Source of the DNA: Acholoe squamosa | Taxonomy: Eukaryota; Annelida; Polychaeta; Phyllodocida; Polynoidae | DNA: 64,000 nt | Reading direction: 5' to 3' | Assembly: GCA_949317995.1 (NCBI GenBank) | Contig: OX439052.1 | Coordinates: forward strand, 43,272,599 to 43,336,598 | Shown here: positions 51,391 to 63,418 of the stretch, piece by piece | Layout of the letters: each line of letters starts with the position of its first letter | Position numbering within the stretch: position 1 is the stretch's first letter | The notes under the pieces: model-generated | What the model was told of the DNA's origin: nothing | The model's input: the letters and a program-made list of their open reading frames with translations, nothing else | Databases searched by the model: none | Made by a program: the position numbers and the translations under genes

Positions 51391-52127
51391 GATCAGTATG
51401 ATGCTATTTCACCATCAATAAACATTGAACATGTGCTCACCACGGGGACGCCTGATTAGAAATTTACAAATGGAGCCTTAATCAAATCAGGGGAAATGGA
51501 TAATCTAAGTAGGCTAATGTGATGCAACATGATACAGCGGTAGTTACCATAGTAACGGGGGTGTCGGACGCAAAGTGACATTTGGGGGTTCAATATGTAT
51601 GATATTCTGGATTGAATACCCGGGGGGCACTAACCTTTTTCTGACACAGGTGTGGGGCTGGATCTATGACAATCCTTACCCTTGGTAAGGGGATTTCATC
51701 CTCAAAACTGTACCCTTCTTAGCGCAATATTGACCAAAAAACATGTTTTTAAAGAGAAATCTAACCAATAAACTTTGCTTTTGAGAATTGACCAAGAATA
51801 TTCCCTTAGATTTGAAAAAAATCTTGAAAACTTGTGGCCAAAATGTGGGCATTTTGATGAAATTTCTGGTATTTGGTTAAAAGTGGACTCTTGGAAGGGG
51901 GGTTTTGGTCCAAGTTTATCCTTGTTAGGGGATTTTTGGCTGAAAATAGGACCCTTGTAATGGGGGATGAAAAAGTGCCCTTGCCAGCCGCACACATGTG
52001 TCAGCAAGATATATGAAGTGCCCCCCCCCCAGCCGTGATTGAGATGGTTTTGGGTTGCACCCTCAGAATTCCACATTGAATGAAGATAATTGTCCTATTG
52101 GTTGATGACGCATACCATTACCTCCTT
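51391..52127. other. No recognisable feature
   Basis: A minus-strand frame at 51,702-52,076 shows no domain. Nothing supported. Confidence 0.4.
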
Positions 52128-52315
52128 ATAGACCCTAAGCAGGTTGTCCCATGGGCGCCGCCATTGGCATTGCTGGAGCTTATTACCAGCGAGTTCTACT
52201 GATAACACCTATCAGATGGGTACCAGTTGTCCCCCGACAGGGCCGCAGTGAATAGTCGGGATTATCTCATTGGCTAATAATTAAACCTGCTAAGTCCGTA
52301 TAGCCGGTACTTTGT
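52128..52315. repeat. Dispersed repeat family E, copy 1
   Basis: GTTGTCCCATGGGCGCCGCC, AGCGAGTTCTACTGATAACA, CCTGCTAAGTCCGTATAG; near-duplicate at 52,553-52,738. Confidence 0.7.
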
Positions 52316-52552
52316 AATGTTAACCTCAGCCAGTGACCCCCTATTATTCTATAGTGAGGTTTCTTGTTTTGTATACATGTGTGGCCATGACAGTTCTTAT
52401 CTCGGAATCTCTCGCGAGATTAAGTAGGTACCATACTTGTAAGTAGCATGACAGGCAAGGAACAAGTCTTGTGTGAAATCAGATTCAGAACCGGAAGTCG
52501 CTGATGTCAGGGTGCACGTGGTGAGATTAGGAACCAGTCTACTCCTGAGTAA

Positions 52553-52738
52553 GCGCTATTTCGAGTTAGCAGGCTGTCCCATGGGCGCCGCCATTAGTGG
52601 AGCTTGTTATCAGCGAGTTCTACTGATAACACCTATCAGATGGGTACCAGTTGGCCCCCGAGAGGACCGCAGTGAATAGTTGGTGTCATTTCATTGGCTG
52701 ATAATCAAACCTGCTAAGTCCGTATAGGTCGCTGGTTG
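52553..52738. repeat. Dispersed repeat family E, copy 2
   Basis: Shares long stretches with 52,128-52,315 in the same orientation about 425 bp away, suggesting local duplication. Confidence 0.7.
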
Positions 52739-52968
52739 ATTGATCAGCAGGAATCAATCAAACAACTATACCACCCCCACCACACACAATCCCACCACAG
52801 GGACAAACCCAGCTGTCGGACCTTCATCTCTGCTTATCTTGGCGAAGAGATTCTTTGAATCTTTATTCTTTTTAAGATCCCAAAATGGTTCAAGGGCTTT
52901 GAAAGTTGGAACTGGGTAGTTGAAAGTCAGTTTAAACAGTCGTTTTAATTGTCAGTTGAAAATATGAC

Positions 52969-53133
52969 CAGTGGCGGATCCAGGATCTGGAAAAGGAGGG
53001 GTCATGGCCCAAAAGGAGGAGGCATACCCCCTATTTTTGAGCAAATTTTGGCGTTCAAAATATGTAGTTAGAGTCTTAACCACTAGCAAAAAAGGGGGGC
53101 ATTTGTCCCCATCCCCCGTCTAAACCACCACTG
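52969..53133. mobile_element. CAGTGGCGGATCCAGG-type MITE
   Basis: Ends CAGTGGCGGATCCAGG and ACCACTG; interior similar to the reverse complement of 5,457-5,614 (GGCCCAAAAGGAGGAGG). Confidence 0.7.
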
Positions 53134-53263
53134 AATACTTATCTATATCTGGAACAGTGATGAGAATTATATGAGACATATATTCATACTTGATGTCAAG
53201 ATTCTAAATGGAAATTATAGTCAGATGAAATGACATTACGTGGATGGTGGCTAGTTATATATA

Positions 53264-53554
53264 CCGTAATCTCCCTCGTGTAAGGCGTGTGTTATACGCG
53301 GGGTTTTAGTTCTTCCTGGATCTGAAAGGGGGACAACAAGAGCTTTCTTTTGATATGTTACACTCCCCCTAACTCGAAAAATGACATAGGGGGTCCAAGG
53401 GGGTGTGTGGGGCCCTAGCTACACATAGCTTTTTGAATTTTGAAAATTCATTCAGTAGAACCAAAGTTATGAATTTTTCATTTTTTTTGAGAATTGTCCG
53501 AAACTCTAGGTGCGCCTTATATGCGGGCTGCGCCTTATACACGGGAGATTACGG
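53264..53554 (-). mobile_element. TAAGGCGC MITE, 291 bp, mariner-type
   Basis: Inverted ends CCGTAATCTCCCTCGTG and CACGGGAGATTACGG, flanked by TA on both sides. Each end carries two TATAAGGCGC-like motifs. Same length as, and opposite in orientation to, 58,530-58,820. No coding. Confidence 0.85.
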
Positions 53555-53569
53555 TATTTGCAGTCTATA

Positions 53570-53880
53570 TGGAATTTTTTCTCCTTGCAGGCCTTTTCGT
53601 CTTGCAGATCATTTTACTCTGCAGGCTCAGATTGATTTTGGAAGTCGTGACCGAAATAAAGAAAAACAAGAATGAACTTACAATTTTTACTGTCTAATTC
53701 ATTTATCTAAACAAACAGTAATGCTTTTTGTTTTAGGCTGTGAAACCCCTAATAATGGTCCAAGTTGCAAGCCATTGAAAACTAGAATGTAGCCCCGGGA
53801 CCGATGCCCAAGAATTCGGCCAGACGTTTTGACTGGTAATGTCTGCCCGTCCTGCAGTGATTTTTGCGCGCTGAAGCTGG
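53570..53880. repeat. Dispersed repeat family C, copy 2
   Basis: GCAGGCTCAGATTGATTTTG, AACAAACAGTAATGC, TTTTAGGCTGTGAAACC, AATGTAGCCCCGGGACCGA; aligns with 4,385-4,695. Confidence 0.6.
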
Positions 53881-55021
53881 TGTCTGGCGAGTCGTCCTAT
53901 TGACTGTACAATACCAGTTGGTGGTCAGTCGGGAGTAGTTTTGAGAAGATCAGAGAAAAGAGATAAGATAAGGGTCCAATTGAGGCCTTCTACTCTTGGC
54001 CCCTCGTTTACAAATCTCTCTGTTTTTCTTAGAAAGGTAATTTCTATTATTAAATAGGCAGATTTTTTTTTTATATTTCATCAAGTCATTTCCTGATTTG
54101 TTTTAGATTTTCTGTTTAATTTTCTTATAACTTATCAATGATTTGTGACTTTGGGTAATAGAAAATGGGAGAGAATTTTCTCAGAGGTTTAGAGCCCCAC
54201 TGCCTCTGCCCACATCACCCTCCCGGCTGGGGAGGTTTCAGATACGACTGACCTAGGCCTGAATACGGCATTTGTTGCCATCTGTGCAAGACTTCCCCCT
54301 GTCTGTGTTTTGTGTATTAAGCCAATCAGAGGCTGCGTGGGAGGAAAGGGATGGAGAGTGATTGCAGTAATTTACACTCTCCTTCACAGCCTTTGCACAC
54401 CCACAGAGGCATATTTACCATACATGGGTGCGGCTTTTATGTGGGAGGTTTTCCAGTTTACCTTTAAAATTGGGGTCCAGGTGCAATATATGTCAAGCAC
54501 ACAATTTATTTCCCCACACTTATTCAAGCTAGAATACCTGTATATCGGTACCCAAAAAAAAAAACAAGAAGGGAGAAAACACAAAAAGGGAGAAAAAAAT
54601 ATTCAAAAACACAATTTAATGTTTTTTTTGGGGCCTAGATCCAAATTCAAGTTCTCTACAGACCCTAGAGTCACACTGTCAAATCCTGGCATGTGGATGT
54701 AGAAATTGCCTTGAACTCACCTTCAGTGTTTTAGTGATGGCTTGAATACTCACTGATGACTTTTGGTTTGAATCTTTGAATACGATCTTACAATCATTTT
54801 GACAAGAAAATAGTCGTTTTGTGCCTTGTGCCCAAAAAGAGCTAAAATGGCCATAGCTTCTGTTCTAGATGAAGGATTATCGAATTTCAAAAACCTACAG
54901 GTAGCTTAAGTGACACTGGGCGCAATTCAAGTGAAATAGACCCAAACAGCAGTAGAAACCACACTGGCGGCCCATCGGTGTCGTCACTACCGTGCAGGGA
55001 GAGCCTTGGTGGGTGTGTTAT
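53881..55021. other. No recognisable feature
   Basis: A plus-strand open frame of 130 codons at 54,310-54,702 shows no domain. 54,835-54,930 partly resembles the interior of the TAAGGCGC MITE (AATTTCAAAAACCTACAGG). No gene supported. Confidence 0.4.
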
Positions 55022-55170
55022 GAGGTAGCGGGATGCCTTATTGACCAGTGAGATAGTTCCCTCCAATCACTACAGACGTTTTAGGGTGCATTACAAAATG
55101 ACAGGTTCCCATAATACTGGCTGTTATCAGTACTTATCTCTCCAGGTACCACATTTAGCAATGACCCACT
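55022..55170. repeat. Fragment shared with the 567-bp duplication
   Basis: AGCGGGATGCCTTATTGACC, TTTTAGGGTGCATTACA and CTGGCTGTTATCAGTACTTA match 45,640-45,765. Confidence 0.65.
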
Positions 55171-55264
55171 GGATGGCCTGGAATCTCTATATATGTGACT
55201 TTACCTTGAGTCAACTTGTGTATTAGGTGCCCACAGTCATAGAGTAGCATCATTTGACGTTAAG

Positions 55265-55461
55265 GAGTGGTCGTTATTTATCAACGGGGGGCGGGGGGGG
55301 GGGGGGGGGTTATGCCCCCGCGCCAGAGGCGTGGAGAATTTTCGCGCCCCTCTTTGATCTGTAGTAAAGTGCTGGCTTTTTTGCTTTTTTCGCTCCCCCC
55401 CCTCGGGAGGGGTCTGAAATTTTTACACCCCCCCCCCCCCGTTAATAAATAAGGACCACTC
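55265..55461. mobile_element. GAGTGGTCSTTATTTAT-type MITE
   Basis: Inverted ends of about 27 bp (GAGTGGTCGTTATTTATCAA and the complement of AATAAATAAGGACCACTC) with G and C runs just inside. No coding; no clear target duplication. Confidence 0.75.
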
Positions 55462-55989
55462 ACTTAGACTGTGTAACCTGTGTGGGCGACAAGCTGACAA
55501 TGTAAAGTACTGGATGGGGTGAGAAATGGCTGAGGGTGGTGGTGGGGGGGGGGACTGAGGAGCTGGAGAGGGGAGATTCTTAGGGAATTCATTCATTTTT
55601 TTATAGAGGGCTGGGGTTGGGGTGGAGCCAGGTAAAATATTTATTACACAGAAATCTTTCTCTTATTTTTACAATTGAATATGAATTTAGATGCTTGGGA
55701 TCCTTTTTGTACCCAGAAGCTCTCACAACCCCCCCCCCCCCAAAAAAAAAAAAAAATAATAAAAAAAAAAATAGAGATATAGGATAGGGCCAGAACATTG
55801 GAGCAGGTAGCTGTACCTGAACATAACAAATTCTCTCCCTTCCTATGCCTCAGGTGACATATATTATGTACAGGGAAGGAAGCCGTGTTTGTATCATGTC
55901 TCTGACCTGCGGCTATGACTGTGTGTGTGTGTGGGGGGGGAGGGGTAATTCATCTCCGCCCCCACACCACTCACTTACTGCCTTTTTGC
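55462..55989. other. No gene; degenerate MITE end
   Basis: 55,780-55,830 resembles one end of the GTTCAGGTAA MITE (GCTGTACCTGAACATAACAA). Poly-C/poly-A runs near 55,730-55,770. Confidence 0.35.
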
Positions 55990-56172
55990 CCCTATACCGA
56001 GGTAGCGGATTGTCCAATGGACGCGGCTATTGCTGAAGCTTATTACCGCGGTTGTCACTGATAAGTTATAAGATGGGTTCCACCGCGATACCACCTGCCC
56101 CCCGAGAGGACTGCAGTGAATACTTGGTATTATCTGATTGGATGATATTAACCAGCTAAGTCGGTATATGGC
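55990..56172. repeat. Dispersed repeat family E, copy 3
   Basis: ATTGTCCAATGGACGCGGCT, CCCCGAGAGGACTGCAGTGA, CCAGCTAAGTCGGTATA; related to 52,128-52,738. Confidence 0.65.
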
Positions 56173-56315
56173 ACATGGCTATTGTATTATTGACCAATGG
56201 GAGGCATCCCTGGCATATACTGCAGAGTCGGGGGCTGAAGGTGTTAGTCATAGTGCCGTCGGGGTCTAATGGCGGCCCCCAGCTGATAATGGCTATGTGA
56301 GCTATACTCAAGTAA
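56165..56315 (+). repeat. Dispersed repeat family F, copy 2
   Basis: Reverse complement of 48,030-48,195 (ATTGACCAATGGGAGGCATC, GCAGAGTCGGGGGCTGAAGG). Confidence 0.65.
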
Positions 56316-56411
56316 TAGCCACAAGACGGCTCCTACTCCAATGTTAGTCCATGTCAACCCTCAAATTAAGACTGCTGATGCAATGATGTATCATTGTTTG
56401 CTGTCTATATG

Positions 56412-56720
56412 AAAAGTTTTTTCGCCTCGTAGGCCATTTGGTTCTCCAGATTTTATTCTTCTACAGACCTGGATCGATTTTGACAGGCAGAAAAACCTCA
56501 AGAAAGAAAAGTGAATTCAAGACTTGACTCACTATTTTAATCATCTAACTCTTTAGACCTTAACAAACTGTAATACCTTTTATTTTAAGCTGTAAAAACA
56601 TTAATAATGGTCTGATTTCCAAACAGTAAAAAACGAAACTGTAGCCCAACGTCCCAAGATTACAGCCAAACATTTGTCCGGCTGTCTGGCAATTTATGCC
56701 AGCCCCACAGCAGTTTTGCT
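56412..56720. repeat. Dispersed repeat family C, copy 3
   Basis: CAGACCTGGATCGATTTTGA, AACAAACTGTAATACC, TGTAGCCCAACGTCCCAAGA; aligns with 4,385-4,695 and 53,570-53,880. Confidence 0.6.
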
Positions 56721-56744
56721 GGCAAAAGCCGATGTCACATGACT

Positions 56745-56839
56745 TCGTATTTCAGGTTGGCATAATGCACCAATGAAGTGGTGGAGATTGCGCTTGAGAC
56801 ACTTCAGCAGTGTATCCTGCTGACTCCTTAGGACTGAGT
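56745..56839. mobile_element. GCATCATG hairpin element, truncated by a MITE
   Basis: GGTTGGCATAATGCACCAAT, ATGAAGTGGTGGAG and TCCTGCTGACTCCTTAGG, then the CAGTGGCGG MITE at 56,840. Confidence 0.5.
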
Positions 56840-56995
56840 CAGTGGCGGATCCAGGATTTAGGAAAGGGGGGGGGGGGCACACCCCTTGTTTATCACACAC
56901 ATTGGCTCAACTTTTGGATTAAAGGAGGCAGTTAAACTCTAAAACTACTGCCAAAAAGGAGAGGGGGGGGCGCCCCCTGTCTAAAGCCGCCACTC
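56840..56995. mobile_element. CAGTGGCGGATCCAGG-type MITE
   Basis: Ends CAGTGGCGGATCCAGG and GCCGCCACT, G-run interior. Confidence 0.7.
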
Positions 56996-57404
56996 TCGAG
57001 AACCTATGATATGAAGGCCCGAGGCAAAAAAATCAACTACTGAAGGCACATTTGGCTTGAAACACAAGTCTAAAGTATTTTATTTCATTTTCTTTATTTC
57101 AATAAATTGACATTATTTCCAACAATCATCTTACTGTAGTATTATAACCTGATTCTGCAAACTTAAAAGTGCTACGAAGGTAGTGCCTCAGTTTGAAGCT
57201 TGGTATTTCCCACACATCGCCTAACTGTGAAAGTCATGATGGTGGGGGAGGGGATTCCTACACATTTCTCCACAAATGTATGATTTCTGAATGTGATCTA
57301 AGATAATGATAGTTTATAGTCACTGCACACCCAACACCAGCAGATATGTACCCACTCACTCTGCTCCCACACCCCCTGGCGGCGGCTAGTGGAAGTAATC
57401 TTAG
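56996..57404. other. No recognisable feature
   Basis: Nothing supported. Confidence 0.4.
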
Positions 57405-57625
57405 CCCTTTAAATGCCTCATGATGCCTCCAGATTCATTACCATTTGTCGGCATGATGCACGATTGCAATGCTAGCGAGTCTACTCACCAGCACTGCATT
57501 GGTGCATCATGCTAGTCCTTCAGGAGAGTATCAGTACTGCAGGGTTGGCATGATGCATGAATGCAGTTCTGTTGAGTAGACCCGGAAAATGACCAGGATG
57601 TATTAATGCACCATGACGCCCCGAG
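57405..57625. mobile_element. GCATCATG hairpin element
   Basis: TGTCGGCATGATGCACGATT, GAGTCTACTCACCAGCACTG, GGTTGGCATGATGCATGAAT; two hairpins, second diverged. Confidence 0.65.
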
Positions 57626-57761
57626 AGGAATACATATCACAGCCAGTGGAGACATGGTCAACGCCATAATGTAACGATATGGTGGCATGAATGGGGACTA
57701 AACTAGCACAGATTTGCTTGTCTCCACTGGCCTCAACCCTAATTAGCTTAGCCTGTACCTG

Positions 57762-58255
57762 TAGGTACCAATTACATTGTCACAGTCGTTTCGGGGGACA
57801 AGATGGCTCCTTCCATAAATCATGTCGACACAGTGGTATATATACACACTTCCTGCTGGTTAAGTATAACTCAATGACAAGTGACACATGACAAATGACT
57901 GAGTGTGTACCAGCAGGTCCCAGCTGCATCATCAGTCATTTCGGGGGACAAGATATCTGCTGGTACCAGCTAAATCATTCCGGGGGACAAGATGACTGCC
58001 ATCACGAATCTCCCTCCGCAAATCACTTCAACACAGTGCTATATTTACGCACTCCCTGCTGGTTGAGTGACAAGTGAAGCATGACAAGTAACTCAGCGTG
58101 TACCTGCCGGTACGAGCTACATAAGATGTCACAGTCATTTTGGGGGACAAGATGGCGTCCTCCACAAAACGCTTTGACACAGTGCTATATATGAACACTC
58201 CCTGCTGGTTGAGTGTAACTCAATGACAAATGAAGCATAACGAGTGACTCGCAGG
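57762..58255. repeat. Tandem block of about 180 bp x 3
   Basis: Three units each containing GTCATTTCGGGGGACAAGAT, CAACACAGTGCTATAT, CTCCCTGCTGGTTGAGTG and ACTCAATGACAA. Divergence about 15-20 percent by eye. Confidence 0.8.
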
Positions 58256-58529
58256 GAGTGATGGGAAGAGGCTGAGTTGCTCGGCTGAGTGAAATGATAT
58301 TGATACTACTCAATTATGTAGGCTGGGGGGAGCTGAGGAATCTGAGGCAGATGGTCACACATGACTGAACATGGATACAGTATTGGGCAGACATTGACAC
58401 AGCCTTATGTACACATCTCCTATAGTCTTAGCCCTTTGTGGAGTCATGATGCATATAATCCACACCCTAACTTTAAGGAGAATGCTGTAGGCAGCACCTG
58501 AGGCCTGAAATGATGGTCATTCCTAACTA

Positions 58530-58820
58530 CCGTAATCTCCCGCATATAAGGCGCAGCCCACGTATAAGGCGCACCTAGAGTTCTGGAAAATTCTCAAAAA
58601 AATGAAAAATTCATAACTTTGGTTCTACTGAATGAATTTTCAAAATTCAAAAACCTATGGGTAGCTTGGGCCACCTTGGGCCCTCCTGGGCCCCATTTTG
58701 TCCTATTATGACCAAGGGGGCATGTAAGATATCAAAAGATAGGTCTTGGTGTCCCCCTTGTGGATCCAATGAGAACTTAAACCCCCGTATTAGATGCGCC
58801 TTATACGCAGGAGATTACGG
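58530..58820 (+). mobile_element. TAAGGCGC MITE, 291 bp, mariner-type, copy 2
   Basis: Ends CCGTAATCTCCCGCATATAA and CAGGAGATTACGG, flanked by TA (58,528-58,529; 58,821-58,822). Confidence 0.85.
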
Positions 58821-58822
58821 TA

Positions 58823-59246
58823 CATTCTGCATAAGTTTAACCCCACACATAAGATGACCTATGGGGCAAAGAACAGGAGCAATTTGTGTATGGTCTATGA
58901 TGTCATTGGCACACCGAAAGGAGGCCAAACCCCCGACCCTGAATGGCGCTTGGGTCGACAACAACTCTCGCTATAGAATTCTAGTCCCGCACCCAGTGGA
59001 TACAACATTTTGAATTGTGCTGGTTCCTCTAAAGGTTCCAAACACACTGATAAGACATGGTATGATGGCTACCCTGTCCCTGGATAACAACCACTTCCAG
59101 GGACAAGCTGTGCATTCCTCCAGGTGACTCCCTTCATCCAATTTAAAACTGCTCCCCCCTGCTAGGCCATTCCCCTGACTGCATATATATCCTCTCTGTC
59201 TCTTTGTCTCACTCTCTTCTCTTTCTGTCTCTGTCTCCCACCATCT
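58823..59246. other. No recognisable feature
   Basis: Nothing supported. Confidence 0.4.
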
Positions 59247-60403
<1,157 letters not shown>

Positions 60404-60905
60404 AAGCTAGAATTAGCATCTGGTGAGCCAGCTAACCAAAATGGCCAAAAGCCAGAATTTCTGTTCAGTTAGCCAGTTGAGCCACAATCACCAGTGGCCA
60501 GAATTGGCATGTAGTGAACTAACTGTGCTGAAATCTCTATAAGCCAGAACTTGCATTTAGTTAGCCAGCTTTGTCGAAATCGCCAAAATTAGCATCCAGT
60601 AATCTAGCTACAATCAAATCACCAGAAACCAGAATTAGCATAGATAGTATGCCAGCTAAGCTCAAATCATTCAGTGGGGAACGACACTGAATTCACCTAA
60701 CGCCAGCATTAGCATCAAGTGAGGCACCTAAGCTCAAATTGCCAAAATTCGTGAGTCAACTAAGCTGAAAGCGTCAAAAGCTAGGACGGGCATATATAGT
60801 GAGCCAGCAAAACAAAGTCAGAATTTGTGTACATGTAGTGAACCAGCTAGGATGAAATCGCCATAATTAACATGGTTATACGCCAGAAATCACCCAGCAG
60901 TCAGA
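60404..60905. repeat. Degenerate tandem repeat, about 60 bp unit
   Basis: Eight or so diverged units of the theme GCCAGAATTAGCATCCAGTG followed by AGCCAGCTAAGCTCAAATCG. Confidence 0.7.
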
Positions 60906-61082
60906 TCTAGCCAGTTAAGTCCCTATTTCACCCTTTACTCATCATCTTTACCTGCCTGCACTCTGGATTCCTCACCCCAACCTCAGTCCAACCCTACACC
61001 CTACCCCCTACACCACCACTGGTAGCATGTCAGCATGCATGAGTCTTGTTGGGCGCCTCCCTGAGGTCAGGCGGAGGCTTCC

Positions 61083-61308
61083 TTTAAACCTTGCAGGAGT
61101 GCATCATGCCCACTGGTTGGCATGATGCACCAATGAAGTGCTGGTGAGTCTGCTCACCAACACTTCACTTCATTGGAGCATCATAGGGTCAGCACGATGC
61201 ATGAATGCAGCCCTGGTGAGTTACTCGTCTGGGCTGCATTCATGCATCATGACGACTGATGGGCATGATGCATGAATGCATTAGCGGCCCTTAAAGGGTT
61301 AAAGGCTG
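61083..61308. mobile_element. GCATCATG hairpin element, well preserved
   Basis: Hairpin 1 about 61,122-61,180 (small internal duplication CACTTCACTTCATTGG), hairpin 2 about 61,197-61,250, and an end GCATTAGCGGCCCTTAAAGG. Confidence 0.8.
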
Positions 61309-61346
61309 CCAAAACAGAGTGCATCATGCCCATTCATGATGCATTA

Positions 61347-61692
61347 GGCCTAAAAAAAAGAGTTGTGTTCAGGTATCCCGACTGACCCTTTTTTTGGGGG
61401 CCAACCCTAATTTAAAAAAAAATTAAAGATTTTTTTTTACAAAAATTGTAAAATATATCAGATATTTTCCGAATATAGGCATATTTGGTATCAAATTATG
61501 ATGTCAGGAATACAACTGGCATTCGATATTAACCAATAGAACCTCCTATAACACTTGTGAACAATCCGAATCTTGTTTGGCAAATTTTCTCTTAATTATG
61601 GCCCTTCAATTACCCCTAAAAAAAATAATCCAACCTACCTACCCTATCTTTTTTGGCTATGTTACCTGAAGACAAGAATTTCTTTTAGGCCT
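61347..61692. mobile_element. GTTGTGTTCAGGTAA-type MITE, copy 2
   Basis: TTAGGCCTAAAAAAAAGAGT..GTTCAGGTA and GTTACCTGAAGACAAG..TTTTAGGCC inverted ends. Confidence 0.65.
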
Positions 61693-61726
61693 TAATGAAG
61701 TGCTGGCAAGACTGCTCGCCAGTTTA

Positions 61727-61880
61727 CATGTGCGTGGAAAGCAGGGGGGGACATGTCCCCCCCCCCCCATTTTTGGCCAACTCCTCAAAAGGTCAAAACT
61801 AAAAGGTCAAGCAAAGGGAGGTCAAAAATTGCAGAAACCCCCCTGGTCCCACCCACTCTGAAACAGCTTCCCACGCCCTG
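61727..61880. mobile_element. CAGGGGCGTGGGAAGC-type MITE, inverted copy
   Basis: CATGTGCGTGGAAAGCAG and CAGCTTCCCACGCCCTG ends; the interior matches 49,655-49,824 in reverse (CAAAAGGTCAAAACTAAAAG). TTTA on both sides. Confidence 0.75.
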
Positions 61881-62012
61881 CTTTATTGGAGCATCATGAC
61901 GAACCTCCGGGATCAGGTCTATTGACCCTGTGTGGTCGGCATGAGGCATGGATGCATCATGACGCACAATGAACAAGATGCATTAATGCATAAGCATCCC
62001 TCAGTGGGTTAA

Positions 62013-62353
62013 ACCGTGAAACCCAATTCCCACCCAACTTAACTCAACATGGACCTGGACATAGGTCAACCACCCCCGGCAACCACCCCACCCCCTCGCC
62101 CATATATTGTCTTGTCAAAATACTACTGTGTTAAATTTCTGTAAGTAGCATTTAAGAGTTTAAAGAGTTTTTATTGGTATGGCCTTATGTTATGGAGAGT
62201 TGTTCAAACAGTGAATGTTACCAGATTGAAATCCCAATTTCCATGTACTACTTAAGCCTGCTCCACTACAGTGTGTCGGTATGGGCGATGGTGGGGTAGT
62301 AGTGTAGGGAAAGTCGGCGTGGTGACAGGCACTAAATGATTAACACAAAACCG
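62013..62353. other. No recognisable feature
   Basis: Nothing supported. Confidence 0.4.
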
Positions 62354-62504
62354 CAGTGGCGGATTTAGACGTGGAGGTGGGCGGGTCCTTTTCCCTTGTA
62401 TTTAAGAGTTTATTAGGCTCATTTTGTCTGAAATTTAGACACATATAAGTGATAATCAAGGGGCGCCCCCTTCCTTTTAAAAAAAAATCGTGGATGCTCC
62501 ACTG
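62354..62504. mobile_element. CAGTGGCGGATTTAG-type MITE
   Basis: CAGTGGCGGATTTAG start and GATGCTCCACTG end; the interior contains GGGGCGCCCCCTTCC. Confidence 0.65.
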
Positions 62505-62509
62505 AACCG

Positions 62510-62700
62510 CGCTTAAGGCCCTGGCTTATAAACCATTTCCAGCCCTTAATGCAGCTTATGCCGGGGCTTATAGCATTGCCATGAATTCAGGGTGCGGCTT
62601 ATATGAAGGCTTTGGCAGGGAATGGGAACTATTTCAGGGCATGGTGTGATTTATAGAATTCTCCCAAAGTCAGGGTGCGGCTTATATGCAGGTATAACAA
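62510..62700. repeat. Degenerate TAAGGCGC-type repeats
   Basis: CGCGCTTAAGGCCCTGGCTT, GGGTGCGGCTTATATGAAGG and GGGTGCGGCTTATATGCAGG. Confidence 0.4.
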
Positions 62701-63239
62701 TTAAATCATGTCAAAGACTAAAGCCTAAATGGTGGGGTGGTCCTTTTCCTGTTCCAAAGACCTATAGATACTTTCCTGTATACAAAGCCTATATTTAGGG
62801 GGTTCTAAATTGAGCACTTAGGGATGTTTGTGTTCAGCCCTTCCATGCCCCCCTAAAAAAAGAGAAAAATACTATAACCTATCTTATGAAGTGGGCGGAG
62901 AGGACATCCCCGCCCCTCAGTGATAAATGGATAGATAACGAAAAAAGAAACCAGAAAACATTTCTAGAAAAAGGTGATGACCGATCCCCTTACAGGAGAG
63001 TGTAGCTCCTGGGGTGTTGTGGTGAAGATGGTGTGAGATGACCACCCCCCCCCCCCCCACACACACACACACACACTTTACCCATTTTAATCAAGGCCAG
63101 GGGCGTCTAACGACATCCGACATGGCATTACCCAATGTCCATTAAACCCTGCTCTCCAAGCACCCTCCCCGCCAACCCTGTACAATGAATTACTATGGGG
63201 AGTATATGCAAGTTCTGCTTGGAGGATAATCCTTGCGCA
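62701..63239. other. No gene; (C)n(CA)n at 63,040-63,076
   Basis: Short simple-sequence run only; nothing else supported. Confidence 0.5.
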
Positions 63240-63418
63240 ATGATACATAGGCATGATACATGAATGAGTTAGTGACCCTACAGGGTTGATACACTCCCCA
63301 AGGGTCGGCATGATGCACTCATAAAGTGCTAGCGAGTTCCCTCACAGGCACTGCATTGGTGTATCATGACGACCCAAGAACGATTATGGGGCATCGTGCG
63401 GCCCTGAGAAGGTTAACC
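63240..63418. mobile_element. GCATCATG hairpin element, diverged
   Basis: GGTCGGCATGATGCACTCAT, AAGTGCTAGCGAGTTC and CACTGCATTGGTGTATCATG. Confidence 0.55.

Larger units (their letters stand above)
61309..62012. mobile_element. GCATCATG hairpin element split by two MITEs
   Basis: The left arm of hairpin 1 is interrupted at 61,347-61,692 and the right arm at 61,727-61,880. The intervening AATGAAGTGCTGGCAAGACT..CTCGCCAG is the hairpin core, and GTTTATTGGAGCATCATG-like sequence resumes afterwards. Confidence 0.7.
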
